Below, one piece after another: positions 1-8,207 of a DNA stretch of 64,000 bases. Source of the DNA: Emticicia aquatilis (GTDB taxonomy: Bacteria; Bacteroidota; Bacteroidia; Cytophagales; Spirosomataceae). The stretch spans positions 434,001 through 498,000 of the forward strand of contig NZ_BMKK01000005.1 of the NCBI RefSeq assembly GCF_014644295.1, read 5' to 3'. Made by a program: the position numbers and the translations under genes. How positions within the stretch are numbered: the stretch's first letter is position 1; the number at the start of each line of letters is the position of its first letter. The notes below the pieces were generated by a model, which was given only the letters and a program-made list of their open reading frames with translations, ran no database searches and was not told the origin of the DNA.

Positions 1-151
1 AGGGTTCGGAAGTTTCGTAAATAAGCACAGAGCAGCCAAAAAAGCTCGTAATATTTCGGCAAAAACTACCGTTATGGTTCCTGCTCATTCGGTTCCAGGT
101 TTCAAACCAGCCAAAGAATTTACTGAACAAGTAAAAGCATCAGTAAAATAA
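1..151 (+). CDS. HU-family DNA-binding protein, C-terminal part
   Basis: The reading frame is open from base 2 to the TAA at 149-151 and gives the last 49 residues of a histone-like protein. It begins GFGSF, followed by the HU core pattern R-A-A-x-x-x-R-N, and ends with the typical PAHSVPGFKPAKEF segment. In this family that segment forms the DNA-embracing beta arm and the final helix. The 5' end lies outside the window, so length and start cannot be judged. In Bacteroidota an HU/IHF-like gene is often found near ribonuclease E/G, which fits the gene order here. A strong hairpin follows the stop. Confidence 0.9.
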   Translation, partial: GFGSFVNKHRAAKKARNISAKTTVMVPAHSVPGFKPAKEFTEQVKASVK

Positions 152-182
152 TCTTTTAAGAATATTATGATTCTTTGAATAA

Positions 183-217
183 ATCATGGATAGCCCAACA
201 ATTTGGCTATCCATGAT
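183..217 (+). terminator. Hairpin terminator after the HU gene
   Basis: A perfect 13-bp inverted repeat (ATCATGGATAGCC at 183-195, GGCTATCCATGAT at 205-217) with a 9-base loop lies 32 bp after the HU stop. There is only a weak T run after it, so it may act as a terminator or as an mRNA 3' stabiliser. Confidence 0.7.
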
Positions 218-249
218 GTTCTTTAAGAGTATCATACATTCACAAAAAC

Positions 250-1089
250 ATGAAAAAAAACTTCATCATTCTGATTGTCATTGCGGTAGCCCTCACGGGC
301 TTTCTTTATTCTCGCCCAAAGGTAGTCGTGAAAGACGAAGCTAAAGCGAATAGAGATAAGGTGTCGGAAACAAAGTCGGACGAAAAACATTCCGACGACG
401 ATGGCCACGACCACAGCGAGACTTCTCAAGCACCTAAATTATCGGCCGAACAAGAAAAACAATTAGCCGCACTGAAACAAAAACTGGCTTCGGCAAGCGA
501 TAAAAACCCTTTGTACGAGCAAATCGCACAGGTATTTATCAATGCCAATCGTTTTGATAGTGCCGCAGTTTATGCCGAAAAAATAGCCATCGCCAACCCA
601 AGCACCGAAAACTGGATGCGAGCTGGCGACACTTATTATCAAGCATTTACGTTGTCGCTCCGCCAAGAAAATGTGGCTAACTACGCCGAAAAAACTCGTG
701 CGTGTTACCAAAAAGTATTGGAGAAAAACCCACGACAACTACAAGCCAAAACAAATTTGGCAATGACCTACGTACAGTCAGACTCGCCAATGCAGGCAAT
801 CATGATGCTTCGTGAAGTAATTACCGAAGAACCAAACTTTGAGCCAGCTTTGATGAATCTGGGCGTACTTTCGATGCAATCGGGACAATACGATAAAGCC
901 GCCGACCGCTTCAGACAGGTTATCCGAATCAACCCAAATAATTTCAATGCACTATTGGGATTAGGGTATAGTTTAATCGAATTGAAGGAAAAATCGCAAG
1001 CAAAAATTATTTTTGAAGATTTAAAGAAAAAAGTAAAAGAGCCAACTTTATTAGAAGAAGTAAATAAGGCTTTGGAGAGTTTAAAATAA
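250..1089 (+). CDS. Membrane-anchored tetratricopeptide repeat protein
   Basis: A 279-residue protein. Residues 1-21 form an uncleaved signal anchor or signal peptide, followed by a charged, His/Asp-rich linker (DDDGHDHSE, near 50-57) and then helical TPR units from about residue 85 to the end. The canonical TPR spacing is clearest in NFEPALMNLGVLSMQSGQYD and the following INPNNFNALLGLGYSLIELK unit. TPR domains mediate protein-protein contacts, and the domain should face the periplasm. No enzymatic motif is visible. The gene stands between the HU terminator and a promoter overlapping its own 3' end, so it is probably monocistronic. The partner is unknown. Confidence 0.85.
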   Translation: MKKNFIILIVIAVALTGFLYSRPKVVVKDEAKANRDKVSETKSDEKHSDDDGHDHSETSQAPKLSAEQEKQLAALKQKLASASDKNPLYEQIAQVFINANRFDSAAVYAEKIAIANPSTENWMRAGDTYYQAFTLSLRQENVANYAEKTRACYQKVLEKNPRQLQAKTNLAMTYVQSDSPMQAIMMLREVITEEPNFEPALMNLGVLSMQSGQYDKAADRFRQVIRINPNNFNALLGLGYSLIELKEKSQAKIIFEDLKKKVKEPTLLEEVNKALESLK

Positions 1090-1102
1090 TTTGTTATCTT
1101 TG
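1071..1102 (+). promoter_or_regulatory. Bacteroidota-type promoter for the bS22-like/rng unit
   Basis: A near-perfect sigma-ABfr style promoter: TTTG at 1071-1074, a 20-bp spacer, TATCTTTG at 1095-1102. The -33 element lies inside the end of the TPR gene. Transcription would begin about 1108 and read into the 29-codon gene at 1274 and then rng. Confidence 0.7.
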
Positions 1103-1125
1103 CGGTTCGATAAAAGCCTCGTCAC

Positions 1126-1258
1126 CCCAAACCCCTAAAGGGGAGCGACGAAAAACAAAGGAAAATGCTTCTGGCCCAAAAACAGGTTAGAAAAATATAT
1201 TAAGTTTATAATTATTAATTAAAAATATACTTTCACTCCCCTTTAGGGGTTGGGGGTT
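1126..1258. repeat. Pair of CCCCTAAAGGGG-core repeats in opposite orientation
   Basis: One copy with core CCCCAAACCCCTAAAGGGG lies near 1126-1145 and an inverted copy (CCCCTTTAGGGGTTGGGGG) near 1236-1254. Each core is itself a palindrome (CCCC-T-x-A-GGGG), and the two copies could pair into a long hairpin in the leader of the transcript starting near 1108. A third copy is at 60204-60223, so this is a dispersed intergenic repeat family. Confidence 0.75.
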
Positions 1259-1273
1259 TAAATTATTACTATC

Positions 1274-1363
1274 ATGCCTTGCGGAAAAAAAAGAAAAGGT
1301 CATAAAATGGCCACGCACAAAAGAAAGAAGCGTCTTAGAAAGAATCGTCATAAGAAAAAATAA
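1274..1363 (+). CDS. AURKAIP1/COX24-domain ribosomal protein (bS22/mS38-like)
   Basis: A 29-codon gene starting MPCGKKRKGHKMATHKRKKR and ending NRHKKK. The basic pattern KMxxHKRKKRxRKxR is that of the AURKAIP1/COX24 C-terminal family, which includes mitochondrial small-subunit protein mS38 and actinobacterial bS22, so a small-subunit ribosomal role is expected. Conservation of MPCGKKRKxHKMATHKRKKRLRKNRHKKK-like products across Bacteroidota is established knowledge of the family. More than half of the residues are Lys or Arg. It has a good promoter at 1071-1102 and sits upstream of rng, so both may be co-transcribed; a hairpin (1374-1420) lies between them. It is too short for most gene finders. 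The exact position in the ribosome is inference. Confidence 0.85.
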   Translation: MPCGKKRKGHKMATHKRKKRLRKNRHKKK

Positions 1364-1373
1364 TTTTTCTTGA

Positions 1374-1420
1374 GGGTTAATAATCATTCATTACTTAAAG
1401 TAAACTATGATTATTAATCC
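1374..1420 (+). other. Intergenic hairpin between the bS22-like gene and rng
   Basis: An inverted repeat GGGTTAATAATCA (1374-1386) and TGATTATTAATCC (1408-1420) pairs over 12 of 13 positions with a 21-base loop. It could be a partial terminator, an RNase processing site, or a control element for rng. No T run follows directly. Confidence 0.45.
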
Positions 1421-1477
1421 TCCCCTTTTCATAGTCAAACCTAAACAAGTCATTAACCCCTTGATTCTACCTCAACT

Positions 1478-3028
1478 TTGAGTAACGAATTATATATCAG
1501 TACCACACAGAAAGGTGATAGAATAGCCCTTGTACAAGACAAAAGGCTAATCGAATATCACTTTGACGAGACGGAACATCAGTTTGCCGTCGGAGATATC
1601 TATTTGGGGGTAGTCAAGAAAGTTGTGCAAGGTAATAATGCCGCTTTTGTTGATGTTGGCTATGATAAAGATGGTTTTCTTCACTACAACGAGATTATCT
1701 CGTACAATTCTCTCAACAAATTCGTAAAAGACGTCATTGCCAAACGCCCAGTTAATCTTCGTTTGAAAGGCTTCAAGATGGAACCCGAAATCGAGAAATT
1801 TGGCAAAATCAATGATGTTGTTACGAAAAATACTCCCGTACTCGTACAGGTTGTAAAAGAGCCTATCTCTACCAAAGGCCCACGTCTTTCTTGCGATATT
1901 TCGATTGCAGGACGAAACGTGGTTTTAGTGCCTTTTGGCAATTCAGTTAATATTTCTAAAAAAATCACGAACAAACAAGAGCGTCAGCGACTACACAAAA
2001 TGGTGTCGTCGGTGAAGCCCGAAAACTTTGCGGTGATTGTACGAACTGTGGCCGAAGGCAAAGATATGGAAGAGTTGAGCCGTGATATTGAGTTTTGTGT
2101 GGAGAAATGGGAAGAAGGAATGAAGGCTTTGCGTGATGCTAAGCCTCGTGACCGTATCATCAGCGAGATGGGTCGTGCATCATCAATATTGAGAGATATG
2201 CTCAATGATGATTTCGACAACATTTATGTTGATACTAAAGAAAATTTTGAAGGCGTAAAAACGTTCTTGCATACCATTGCACCCGATAAAGAGAAGATTC
2301 TGAAACTCCACACGGGCAAAAACAAACTTTTTGAGCAATACGGTATCGAAAAACAAATAAAATCGTTGTTCGGACGCTCAGTTAGCTTGCCAAACGGAGG
2401 CTATTTGATTATCGAACACACGGAAGCACTCCACGTAATTGACGTAAACAGCGGTAATAAATCAACCCAAGAAGACGACCAAGAGTCAACGGCACTGGCT
2501 GTAAACTTAGAAGCGGCAAAAGAGTTGTGTCGCCAATTACGTATGCGTGATATGGGCGGAATCATAGTAGTCGATTTCATTGATATGAAGAAAAGCGAGA
2601 ACCGTCGCATTATTCAGGAAGCAATGAAAGAAGAAATGAAAGGTGACCGCTCGAAATATACGATTCTTCCGATTTCTAAATTTGGTTTGTTGCAAATCAC
2701 TCGTCAGCGTGTTCGTCCAGAGATGAACATCGTTACTCGTGAAACCTGCCCTACTTGTAGCGGAACAGGCACGATTCAGGCGAGCATCGTGGTGACTGAC
2801 CTCATCGAAAACAACCTCGATTATATACTTTCTAAACAAAACGAAAGTGGTATAAGCATTGTACTTCATCCGTTTATCTACGCCTATTACAGAGAGGGAA
2901 TTATTTCAAAACAAATGAAATGGTTCTTGAAGTATAGAACATGGGTAAAACTCATCAAAGACTCTTCTATTGGTATCACCGAGTTTCATTTCCTCAATAA
3001 ATTGGGCGATGAAATTGAGATTGGGTAA
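1478..3028 (+). CDS. rng: Ribonuclease E/G
   Basis: A 516-residue enzyme of the RNase E/G family, which cuts single-stranded AU-rich RNA and takes part in rRNA maturation and mRNA decay. The S1-like domain is at about 35-115 (VGDIYLGVVKKVVQGNNAAF, then FVDVGYDKDGFLHYNE). The catalytic DNase-I-like core contains the Mg-binding segment HVIDVNSG near 316-323 and DFIDMKK near 379-385. The zinc-link CPTCSGTG is at about 423-430. Length is that of RNase G rather than the longer RNase E; no C-terminal degradosome scaffold is present. The start is TTG, giving MSNELYISTTQ, the usual family N-terminus; no ATG lies nearby. It probably shares the promoter of the preceding ribosomal-protein gene. Confidence 0.97.
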   Translation: MSNELYISTTQKGDRIALVQDKRLIEYHFDETEHQFAVGDIYLGVVKKVVQGNNAAFVDVGYDKDGFLHYNEIISYNSLNKFVKDVIAKRPVNLRLKGFKMEPEIEKFGKINDVVTKNTPVLVQVVKEPISTKGPRLSCDISIAGRNVVLVPFGNSVNISKKITNKQERQRLHKMVSSVKPENFAVIVRTVAEGKDMEELSRDIEFCVEKWEEGMKALRDAKPRDRIISEMGRASSILRDMLNDDFDNIYVDTKENFEGVKTFLHTIAPDKEKILKLHTGKNKLFEQYGIEKQIKSLFGRSVSLPNGGYLIIEHTEALHVIDVNSGNKSTQEDDQESTALAVNLEAAKELCRQLRMRDMGGIIVVDFIDMKKSENRRIIQEAMKEEMKGDRSKYTILPISKFGLLQITRQRVRPEMNIVTRETCPTCSGTGTIQASIVVTDLIENNLDYILSKQNESGISIVLHPFIYAYYREGIISKQMKWFLKYRTWVKLIKDSSIGITEFHFLNKLGDEIEIG

Positions 3029-3049
3029 TAACTTTATCTTCATTATATT

Positions 3050-3078
3050 TTTACCACTAAGGTACTAAGTACACAAAG
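3050..3078. repeat. Short ACTAAG-word repeat downstream of rng
   Basis: The stretch TTACCACTAAGGTACTAAG followed by TACACAAAG contains the word ACTAAG twice. It resembles a dispersed intergenic word seen in Cytophagales genomes. There is no second full copy in this window, so this is a weak call. Confidence 0.3.
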
Positions 3079-3190
3079 CTGCACTTAGGGGAAATCTTCG
3101 TGTGCTTAATTTCTACATTTTATATTTCTTTCGTATCTTTCCAGTCATTTATTTGACCATCTTTTATAACCTCTACAAAACTCATTTTCT

Positions 3191-4054
3191 ATGAAAAAAG
3201 TACTCGCTTTTTTGTTATTCCCCTTACTTACATTCGCACAAGAAGTTGATAAAAAAGAATGGAAACAGCTCTTTAACGGCAAAAACCTTGATGGTTGGAA
3301 AGTTAAAATCAGAAATTATGACCTCAATAATAATTATGGTAATACTTTTAGAGTAGAAGATGGTTTGATGAAAGTAAGATACGATGCCAGTGCTTATCCT
3401 GCTTTCAATGAGCGTTTTGGGCATATTTTTTACAAAGATAAATTCTCCTATTACAAAATTGCGGTAGAATACAGATTTGTAGGCGACCAAGCCATCGAAG
3501 GGCCAGGTTGGGCAACTCGAAACAGCGGAATTATGGTACATGGCCAAACTCCCGAAAGTATGGGCAAAGACCAAGATTTTCCGATTTCGATTGAGGTACA
3601 ATTATTGGGAGGGCTTGGAAAAGGAAATCGTACGACTTGTAATGTTTGTACACCTGGAACAAATATTGTTTATCAAAACAAATTAGACAAACGTCATTGC
3701 ATAAACTCGACTTCAAAAACGTATGATGGCGACCAATGGGTAAGAGCGGAAGTGACAGTTTTGGGTGATTCAGCCATTATTCATTACGTAAATGGTGAGA
3801 AAGTTTTGGAATACCTAAAACCACAAATTGGTGGTGGAAATGTAAGCGGACACGACGAAAAACTCATGTCCGAAGTTAAACTCTTGAAAGAAGGTTCGAT
3901 TTCATTACAGAGCGAAAGCCACCCCGTTGATTTCCGTAAAGTTGAGTTATTGAATCTTTGTGGTTGTACCAACCCAAAAGCATCGAATTATAAATCTTAC
4001 TACGTAAAATCTGATAATACTACTTGTGTTTATAAAAAGAAGAAAAAGAAGTAA
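3191..4054 (+). CDS. Secreted DUF1080 (3-keto-disaccharide hydrolase-like) protein
   Basis: A 287-residue protein with a signal peptide ending TFAQ (residues 1-16) and a DUF1080/3-keto-disaccharide hydrolase domain. The hallmark start WKQLFNGKNLDGWKVK is at about 23-38, and the concanavalin-like core includes NSGIMVHGQ and the family ending FRKVELLNL. Members act on oxidised (3-keto) sugars or glucosides outside the cytoplasm; the substrate here cannot be told. After the domain comes a short Cys-rich tail of the type GCTNPxAxNY...C, common at the ends of exported Bacteroidota proteins, and then a run of six lysines. It is followed after 28 bp by the GHL6-type gene on the same strand. Confidence 0.88.
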   Translation: MKKVLAFLLFPLLTFAQEVDKKEWKQLFNGKNLDGWKVKIRNYDLNNNYGNTFRVEDGLMKVRYDASAYPAFNERFGHIFYKDKFSYYKIAVEYRFVGDQAIEGPGWATRNSGIMVHGQTPESMGKDQDFPISIEVQLLGGLGKGNRTTCNVCTPGTNIVYQNKLDKRHCINSTSKTYDGDQWVRAEVTVLGDSAIIHYVNGEKVLEYLKPQIGGGNVSGHDEKLMSEVKLLKEGSISLQSESHPVDFRKVELLNLCGCTNPKASNYKSYYVKSDNTTCVYKKKKKK

Positions 4055-4082
4055 TTTCTCGATAGAACTAAGTGTATTTTCT

Positions 4083-6182
4083 ATGAAAAAAATAATGTTA
4101 TTGGGCATTTATTGCTTGATTTTATCATCAGTTTTTGCCCAAAAACAACCTCTTTGGTGGAAACAGAATAATCTAAGAGTTATTCAGACAAACCTACCCG
4201 CCTACGAAGCCGCTACCTTAAACCCTGATTCATTAGTCAAGGATTTAAAAGACTTTTCAGCCAATACCCTCTTGATAAATGCGGGCGGAATTATGGCTTT
4301 TTACCCAAGCAAACTTCCATTTCATTACATCAACCCGTACATGAAAGATAATAATATGTTGGGAGAAGTGGTGCGAAAATGCCATGAAAATAATATCAAG
4401 GTAATTGTCAGATTTGATTTTAGTAGAGTACACGAAAGTATCTTTAAAGTTCATCCAGATTGGTGTTATATTTCTCCCAAAGGTGAACGCATCATTAATA
4501 CTGATATGTATGTGGTATCTATCAATGCACCTTATGTGCAGGAGTGTGCTTTTAAAACCATTGAAGAGGTGATTGACAGTTTTCCGATTGATGGGATTTT
4601 CTTAAATATGCCAGGTTATCAAGTCAATAATCCGTATGAGGGAAAGTATCATGGAATTGACCAAAATGAAGCCGATAAAAAGCGGTTTGCAGAATTTAGT
4701 GGTGGATTGAAATTACCAATCGAAGAAAACAAAGCCGATAGTGTTTTTCAAAAATATCTCGAATTTAAGAAATTCACGGTTGAAGATTGGGCCGAACGAT
4801 TGAACAAACTTGTAAAATCGAAAAACGAACAAATTGCGATTTGTACTTATTTCGATAAACACGTTGATATTATTCGGCATGAATCTCAGACGAATAGCTT
4901 GCCTTATTGGCCTTATTCTGCCTCCGAAAACGTCAATAGTGCCTCAACTTCGTTTCCAACACATATTATCAGTAATAGTAGTATTCAGCAAATTTCATTT
5001 CAGTCTCGGTATAACGCCGTTGAGCCAGAGGAAGTTGGAATTAGGCTCTACGAAAACATTGCCAATGGTTCAGGCTTGGATATTAGCATGATGGGCGATA
5101 TGAGAGGCTACGAGGATGAGCGTAATTTTGATGTTATAAAAAAGATATATGCTCATCACAAAAAGCATGAACCGTATTTTGGGAAATATACTTCTGTTGC
5201 TAAAATCGCTATCGTTGCTCCAGGTTCGTGGCCGAGTGGTTTGCCAATGCAGGAATATCGAGGAATTCAGTTGATACTAAAAGAGGCCCATATTCCCTTT
5301 GATTTAATCGAAGATTCGCAAATCGGTCATTTATCTGAAAAAATAAAGCAGTACAAATTATTGATTTTACCAGATATAACTTACCTAAACTCAGCTTCGA
5401 TAAAAACACTTAGGGAAGCATCTGAGCAAGGTGTCAATTTGATTGCGACCAACACTACGATGTCTGATAATCCTGCGTTACTTTTAGAACTTTTTGGTGC
5501 CAAAATCATAAGCAAAGACAATGAAGGAAGTGGAAATTACTTGAGTCCGACCAATAAAGAACTTTTCAAGCGATTTGAGAAGCAAAAAATGCTATTTTGG
5601 AAGTTTAATTTAGGCAAATATGATTTTAGTGCAGCAGATTCGGTTTTTCTTCCAATATTAGCCAAAGGCCGTCCTGGCCCTCCCGAAATTATTGGTGGCC
5701 ATGAGCCAACTGGTTTTTATGGTATGGGGGTAAAGATAAAAAAGCAAAGTAAAAACATTTTATTACCAATTAATTTAGGACGACTTTATTATTTGCATGG
5801 TTATGAAGAGCATAAGAATATATTGCTTGATGTGATAGACTATGTTTTTCCAGAAGCAAATGAATTGATAACAACGAATGCACCCGAGCGAGTAGAACTT
5901 ATTTTGCAAAAATATAGCAGAAATATAGTCGAAAATAAGCAGAAGACTACGAATGATGGTATGATTCTGCACCTTGTAAACCTGACAGGTTTTAGTGGTA
6001 ATACTTATTTTGAACCATTACCTGTTTACAAACTTGATTTCAAGATAAAGGCTGATTTCAAACCTTCAAAGGTATTTTCGATGGTGAGTGAGAAGCCTCT
6101 TAAATTTGTTTGGAAAGATGGTTATGTAGAATTTCAGCTCAATCAACTCAATGCTTTTGATGGAGTAGTTATTGATAGATAG
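4083..6182 (+). CDS. Exported GHL6-type glycoside hydrolase
   Basis: A 699-residue protein starting MKKIMLLGIYCLILSSVFAQ, a clear signal peptide; a longer reading from 4026 would overlap the previous gene and hide this peptide. Residues about 30-380 look like the hypothetical glycosyl hydrolase 6 TIM barrel (NLPAYEAATLNP, LLINAGGIMAFYPSKLPFH, KVIVRFDFSRVHESIF, PIDGIFLNMPGYQ). Residues about 395-540 resemble the glutamine-amidotransferase-like trimerisation domain of beta-galactosidases (KIAIVAPGSWPSG, LLILPDITYLN). A beta-sandwich region follows. Catalytic residues cannot be assigned with confidence. Position behind a DUF1080 gene suggests joint work on plant or algal glycosides (inference). 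Confidence 0.8.
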   Translation: MKKIMLLGIYCLILSSVFAQKQPLWWKQNNLRVIQTNLPAYEAATLNPDSLVKDLKDFSANTLLINAGGIMAFYPSKLPFHYINPYMKDNNMLGEVVRKCHENNIKVIVRFDFSRVHESIFKVHPDWCYISPKGERIINTDMYVVSINAPYVQECAFKTIEEVIDSFPIDGIFLNMPGYQVNNPYEGKYHGIDQNEADKKRFAEFSGGLKLPIEENKADSVFQKYLEFKKFTVEDWAERLNKLVKSKNEQIAICTYFDKHVDIIRHESQTNSLPYWPYSASENVNSASTSFPTHIISNSSIQQISFQSRYNAVEPEEVGIRLYENIANGSGLDISMMGDMRGYEDERNFDVIKKIYAHHKKHEPYFGKYTSVAKIAIVAPGSWPSGLPMQEYRGIQLILKEAHIPFDLIEDSQIGHLSEKIKQYKLLILPDITYLNSASIKTLREASEQGVNLIATNTTMSDNPALLLELFGAKIISKDNEGSGNYLSPTNKELFKRFEKQKMLFWKFNLGKYDFSAADSVFLPILAKGRPGPPEIIGGHEPTGFYGMGVKIKKQSKNILLPINLGRLYYLHGYEEHKNILLDVIDYVFPEANELITTNAPERVELILQKYSRNIVENKQKTTNDGMILHLVNLTGFSGNTYFEPLPVYKLDFKIKADFKPSKVFSMVSEKPLKFVWKDGYVEFQLNQLNAFDGVVIDR

Positions 6183-6193
6183 ATAGAAAATGA

Positions 6194-6228
6194 AATAAGC
6201 TCTTCCGAAAAATCCGAAAGAGCTTATT
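6194..6228. terminator. Bidirectional terminator between convergent genes
   Basis: AATAAGCTCTT (6194-6204) and AAGAGCTTATT (6218-6228) form an 11-bp stem, A-rich on one side and T-rich on the other. It lies between the plus-strand GHL6 gene and the minus-strand propeller-cytochrome gene and can serve both. Confidence 0.85.
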
Positions 6229-6245
6229 TTTATTTACAGAATTTT

Positions 6246-8171
6246 TTACTTCAATGAATTTATCCAAGCGGCTATCTTCAAGGCATCGGCTCTCGGAACT
6301 TGCGGCATTGGAGCCATTTCGGTGGCATATTCTGGCCAGTTTTTAGGCTGTGGTTTATAGATTAATTCTACAATTTTCGTGTCCGAATATTTTCTTTTTG
6401 CTACATCTTTAAACGCAGGTCCAACCATGCGTTTGTCGGCTTGGTGGCAAGCCACGCAAGTATGTTTCTGCAATAATGGTTTTACCTCATCAAAAGTTGG
6501 TGCTTTTGCTACGGCTGCGGTTTTCTTAGCATTCACATCATCAGGCGTTGAAAGTTTTACTACGGCAGTTGCCTTGGCATCTACTTTCAAATTAGCTGGG
6601 CGTGGAATATAGCTACTCATTTTTTCTCCACTCGGAATATTATTGAGTGTATAAAATGCCAAACCGTGTAAAAGCGTTTTTCCTTCGGTGTCTTTTACTC
6701 CATCAGCTTTTAGTTCGTGAATATAATGCTCACGCAGGCCATCAACCAATAATCTTACTTTCATACCATCGTCTGATATTTTTAAACCTTTCACGGTCAA
6801 AAACTTCTCATCAACGGTTGGGCTACCGTAAACTGGTTGATATTTGTAAATAAAGCTACGGATTTGATAGTTTTTGAAATCAGCGGCTATTGCTTTATTC
6901 ACAGGCTTCGTAAACTCAACCTCAAAACCATCTGGTGTGGCCTTCATTGTTTTCATCTCAAAAGGCATTTTTCCTGTCCAAACCAAGCGTTCGATACCAG
7001 CAGTTGTTGTACCTGCCGACCCCCATCCACGATTGGTTTCACCGACAAACATTGAGCCGTCATTACCAAAAACCATACGAAGCGTTCCCGACTGAAAACC
7101 ATCTTTAAAAGGAAATGCCGCACCTTGATATTCGCCATTTACTTTTTCAATGAAAACACGTGTTAAGTTACTTTTTCCTTGGTCGCCCACAAAAAGTTGA
7201 CCTGCAAATGGGCCAAAAGCACCATTTGTCTCGTCTTTAATAATTTCAGAAGTAGAAATACCCAAAACTCCGTGAGGCAACCAAACGGCTGGCAATTTTA
7301 GCTCTGGAATATCTTTTTTCATTTCAAAAAGATACTTTCCACGCTCAGTTTCGATGTTTTCGGGCTTTATATAATAACCATTAGCATCTTTAGTTTTGCG
7401 AGGGTCGATTTTTGCATAAAGTTGCTCAGTAGTTAGTTTTACTGGTGAATTTGGCTCGCCAGTCCAACGCAAACCCGCTGGATGCCCCATGAAATCGCCT
7501 TTGTTTACTTGAGCAATAAAGCCCGAGCCCATCCAGTCGCCTTGATTATCGCCGTACCAAAATTCGCCATCAATTGCACCGATTCCGCACGGAGAACGCA
7601 TACCCGTTGCATAAGGCTCGACTTTTCCATCTTCCGAAATCTTCATTGCCCAACCTCTACCAGGTCGGCGACTTTCGCCTCTCCACCATTCTTCATCACC
7701 AAATGCTACGTTTCCAGTAATAATCATTGAGCCATCTGGCATCAGTTTAGGACCAAAAGTATATTCGTGGTAATGCCCCGAAATTGGTAGATTAGCCACA
7801 GTTTCATAAGAATCAGCACGACCATCGCCATTTTTATCGGTCAATTTGGTCAATTCGCCACGTTGAGCACAATAAAACGAGCCATTTTTATAAACCAAAC
7901 CCAAGATTTCGTGCAAACCACTCGCAAATTTTCGGTAATACGGAGCAGTGCCAACATTCATGTAAGCGTTGTTGATAATCCAAATATCACCACGACGTGT
8001 AGCCAAAGCCACATCGCCCGAAGGCATGGTTGTGATACCGCCCACTTCCAAAAGCATTCCTTCGGGAACGGGTAGCGTTATGATGCGGTAATACTCATTT
8101 TCGGCAGTATTTTGGGCAAATACGCTCGAAAATGTCATTAACGAAATAAATATTTTTATGATGTTTTTCAT
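6246..8171 (-). CDS. Sorbosone-dehydrogenase-like propeller with C-terminal cytochrome c
   Basis: A 641-residue exported protein (signal peptide ending SVFAQ). Residues about 25-420 form a six-bladed propeller of the PQQ-type glucose/sorbosone dehydrogenase-like class (GGITTMPSGDVALATRRGDIW, LGLVYKNGSFYCAQRGELTK, DKNGDGRADSYET, SPCGIGAIDGEFWYGDNQG). A class-I cytochrome c module follows, with CVACH at 572-576 and a probable axial Met in EMAPMPQ near 620. Such fusions pass electrons from sugar or alcohol oxidation to the respiratory chain in the periplasm; cofactor and substrate here are inferred. It lies 36 bp behind the DUF1080-PA14 gene in the same direction, so the two probably form an operon making and cleaving keto-sugars. 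Confidence 0.85.
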   Translation of the reverse strand: MKNIIKIFISLMTFSSVFAQNTAENEYYRIITLPVPEGMLLEVGGITTMPSGDVALATRRGDIWIINNAYMNVGTAPYYRKFASGLHEILGLVYKNGSFYCAQRGELTKLTDKNGDGRADSYETVANLPISGHYHEYTFGPKLMPDGSMIITGNVAFGDEEWWRGESRRPGRGWAMKISEDGKVEPYATGMRSPCGIGAIDGEFWYGDNQGDWMGSGFIAQVNKGDFMGHPAGLRWTGEPNSPVKLTTEQLYAKIDPRKTKDANGYYIKPENIETERGKYLFEMKKDIPELKLPAVWLPHGVLGISTSEIIKDETNGAFGPFAGQLFVGDQGKSNLTRVFIEKVNGEYQGAAFPFKDGFQSGTLRMVFGNDGSMFVGETNRGWGSAGTTTAGIERLVWTGKMPFEMKTMKATPDGFEVEFTKPVNKAIAADFKNYQIRSFIYKYQPVYGSPTVDEKFLTVKGLKISDDGMKVRLLVDGLREHYIHELKADGVKDTEGKTLLHGLAFYTLNNIPSGEKMSSYIPRPANLKVDAKATAVVKLSTPDDVNAKKTAAVAKAPTFDEVKPLLQKHTCVACHQADKRMVGPAFKDVAKRKYSDTKIVELIYKPQPKNWPEYATEMAPMPQVPRADALKIAAWINSLK

Positions 8172-8207
8172 TTGAATTCTTTTTAAGTTTTTAGAGACGC
8201 CTCAATT

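Noticed and set aside
1478-1480. TTG start of rng as a sign of truncation
   Set aside because: The N-terminus SNELYIS is the usual one for the family and several other genes here (18417, 44216) also use TTG.
5960-5995. AAACCTGACAGGTTT palindrome inside the GHL6 gene
   Set aside because: It looks like a common intergenic repeat, but the reading is continuous and protein-like there (LVNLTGFSG), so a chance or tolerated match is more likely than an insertion.
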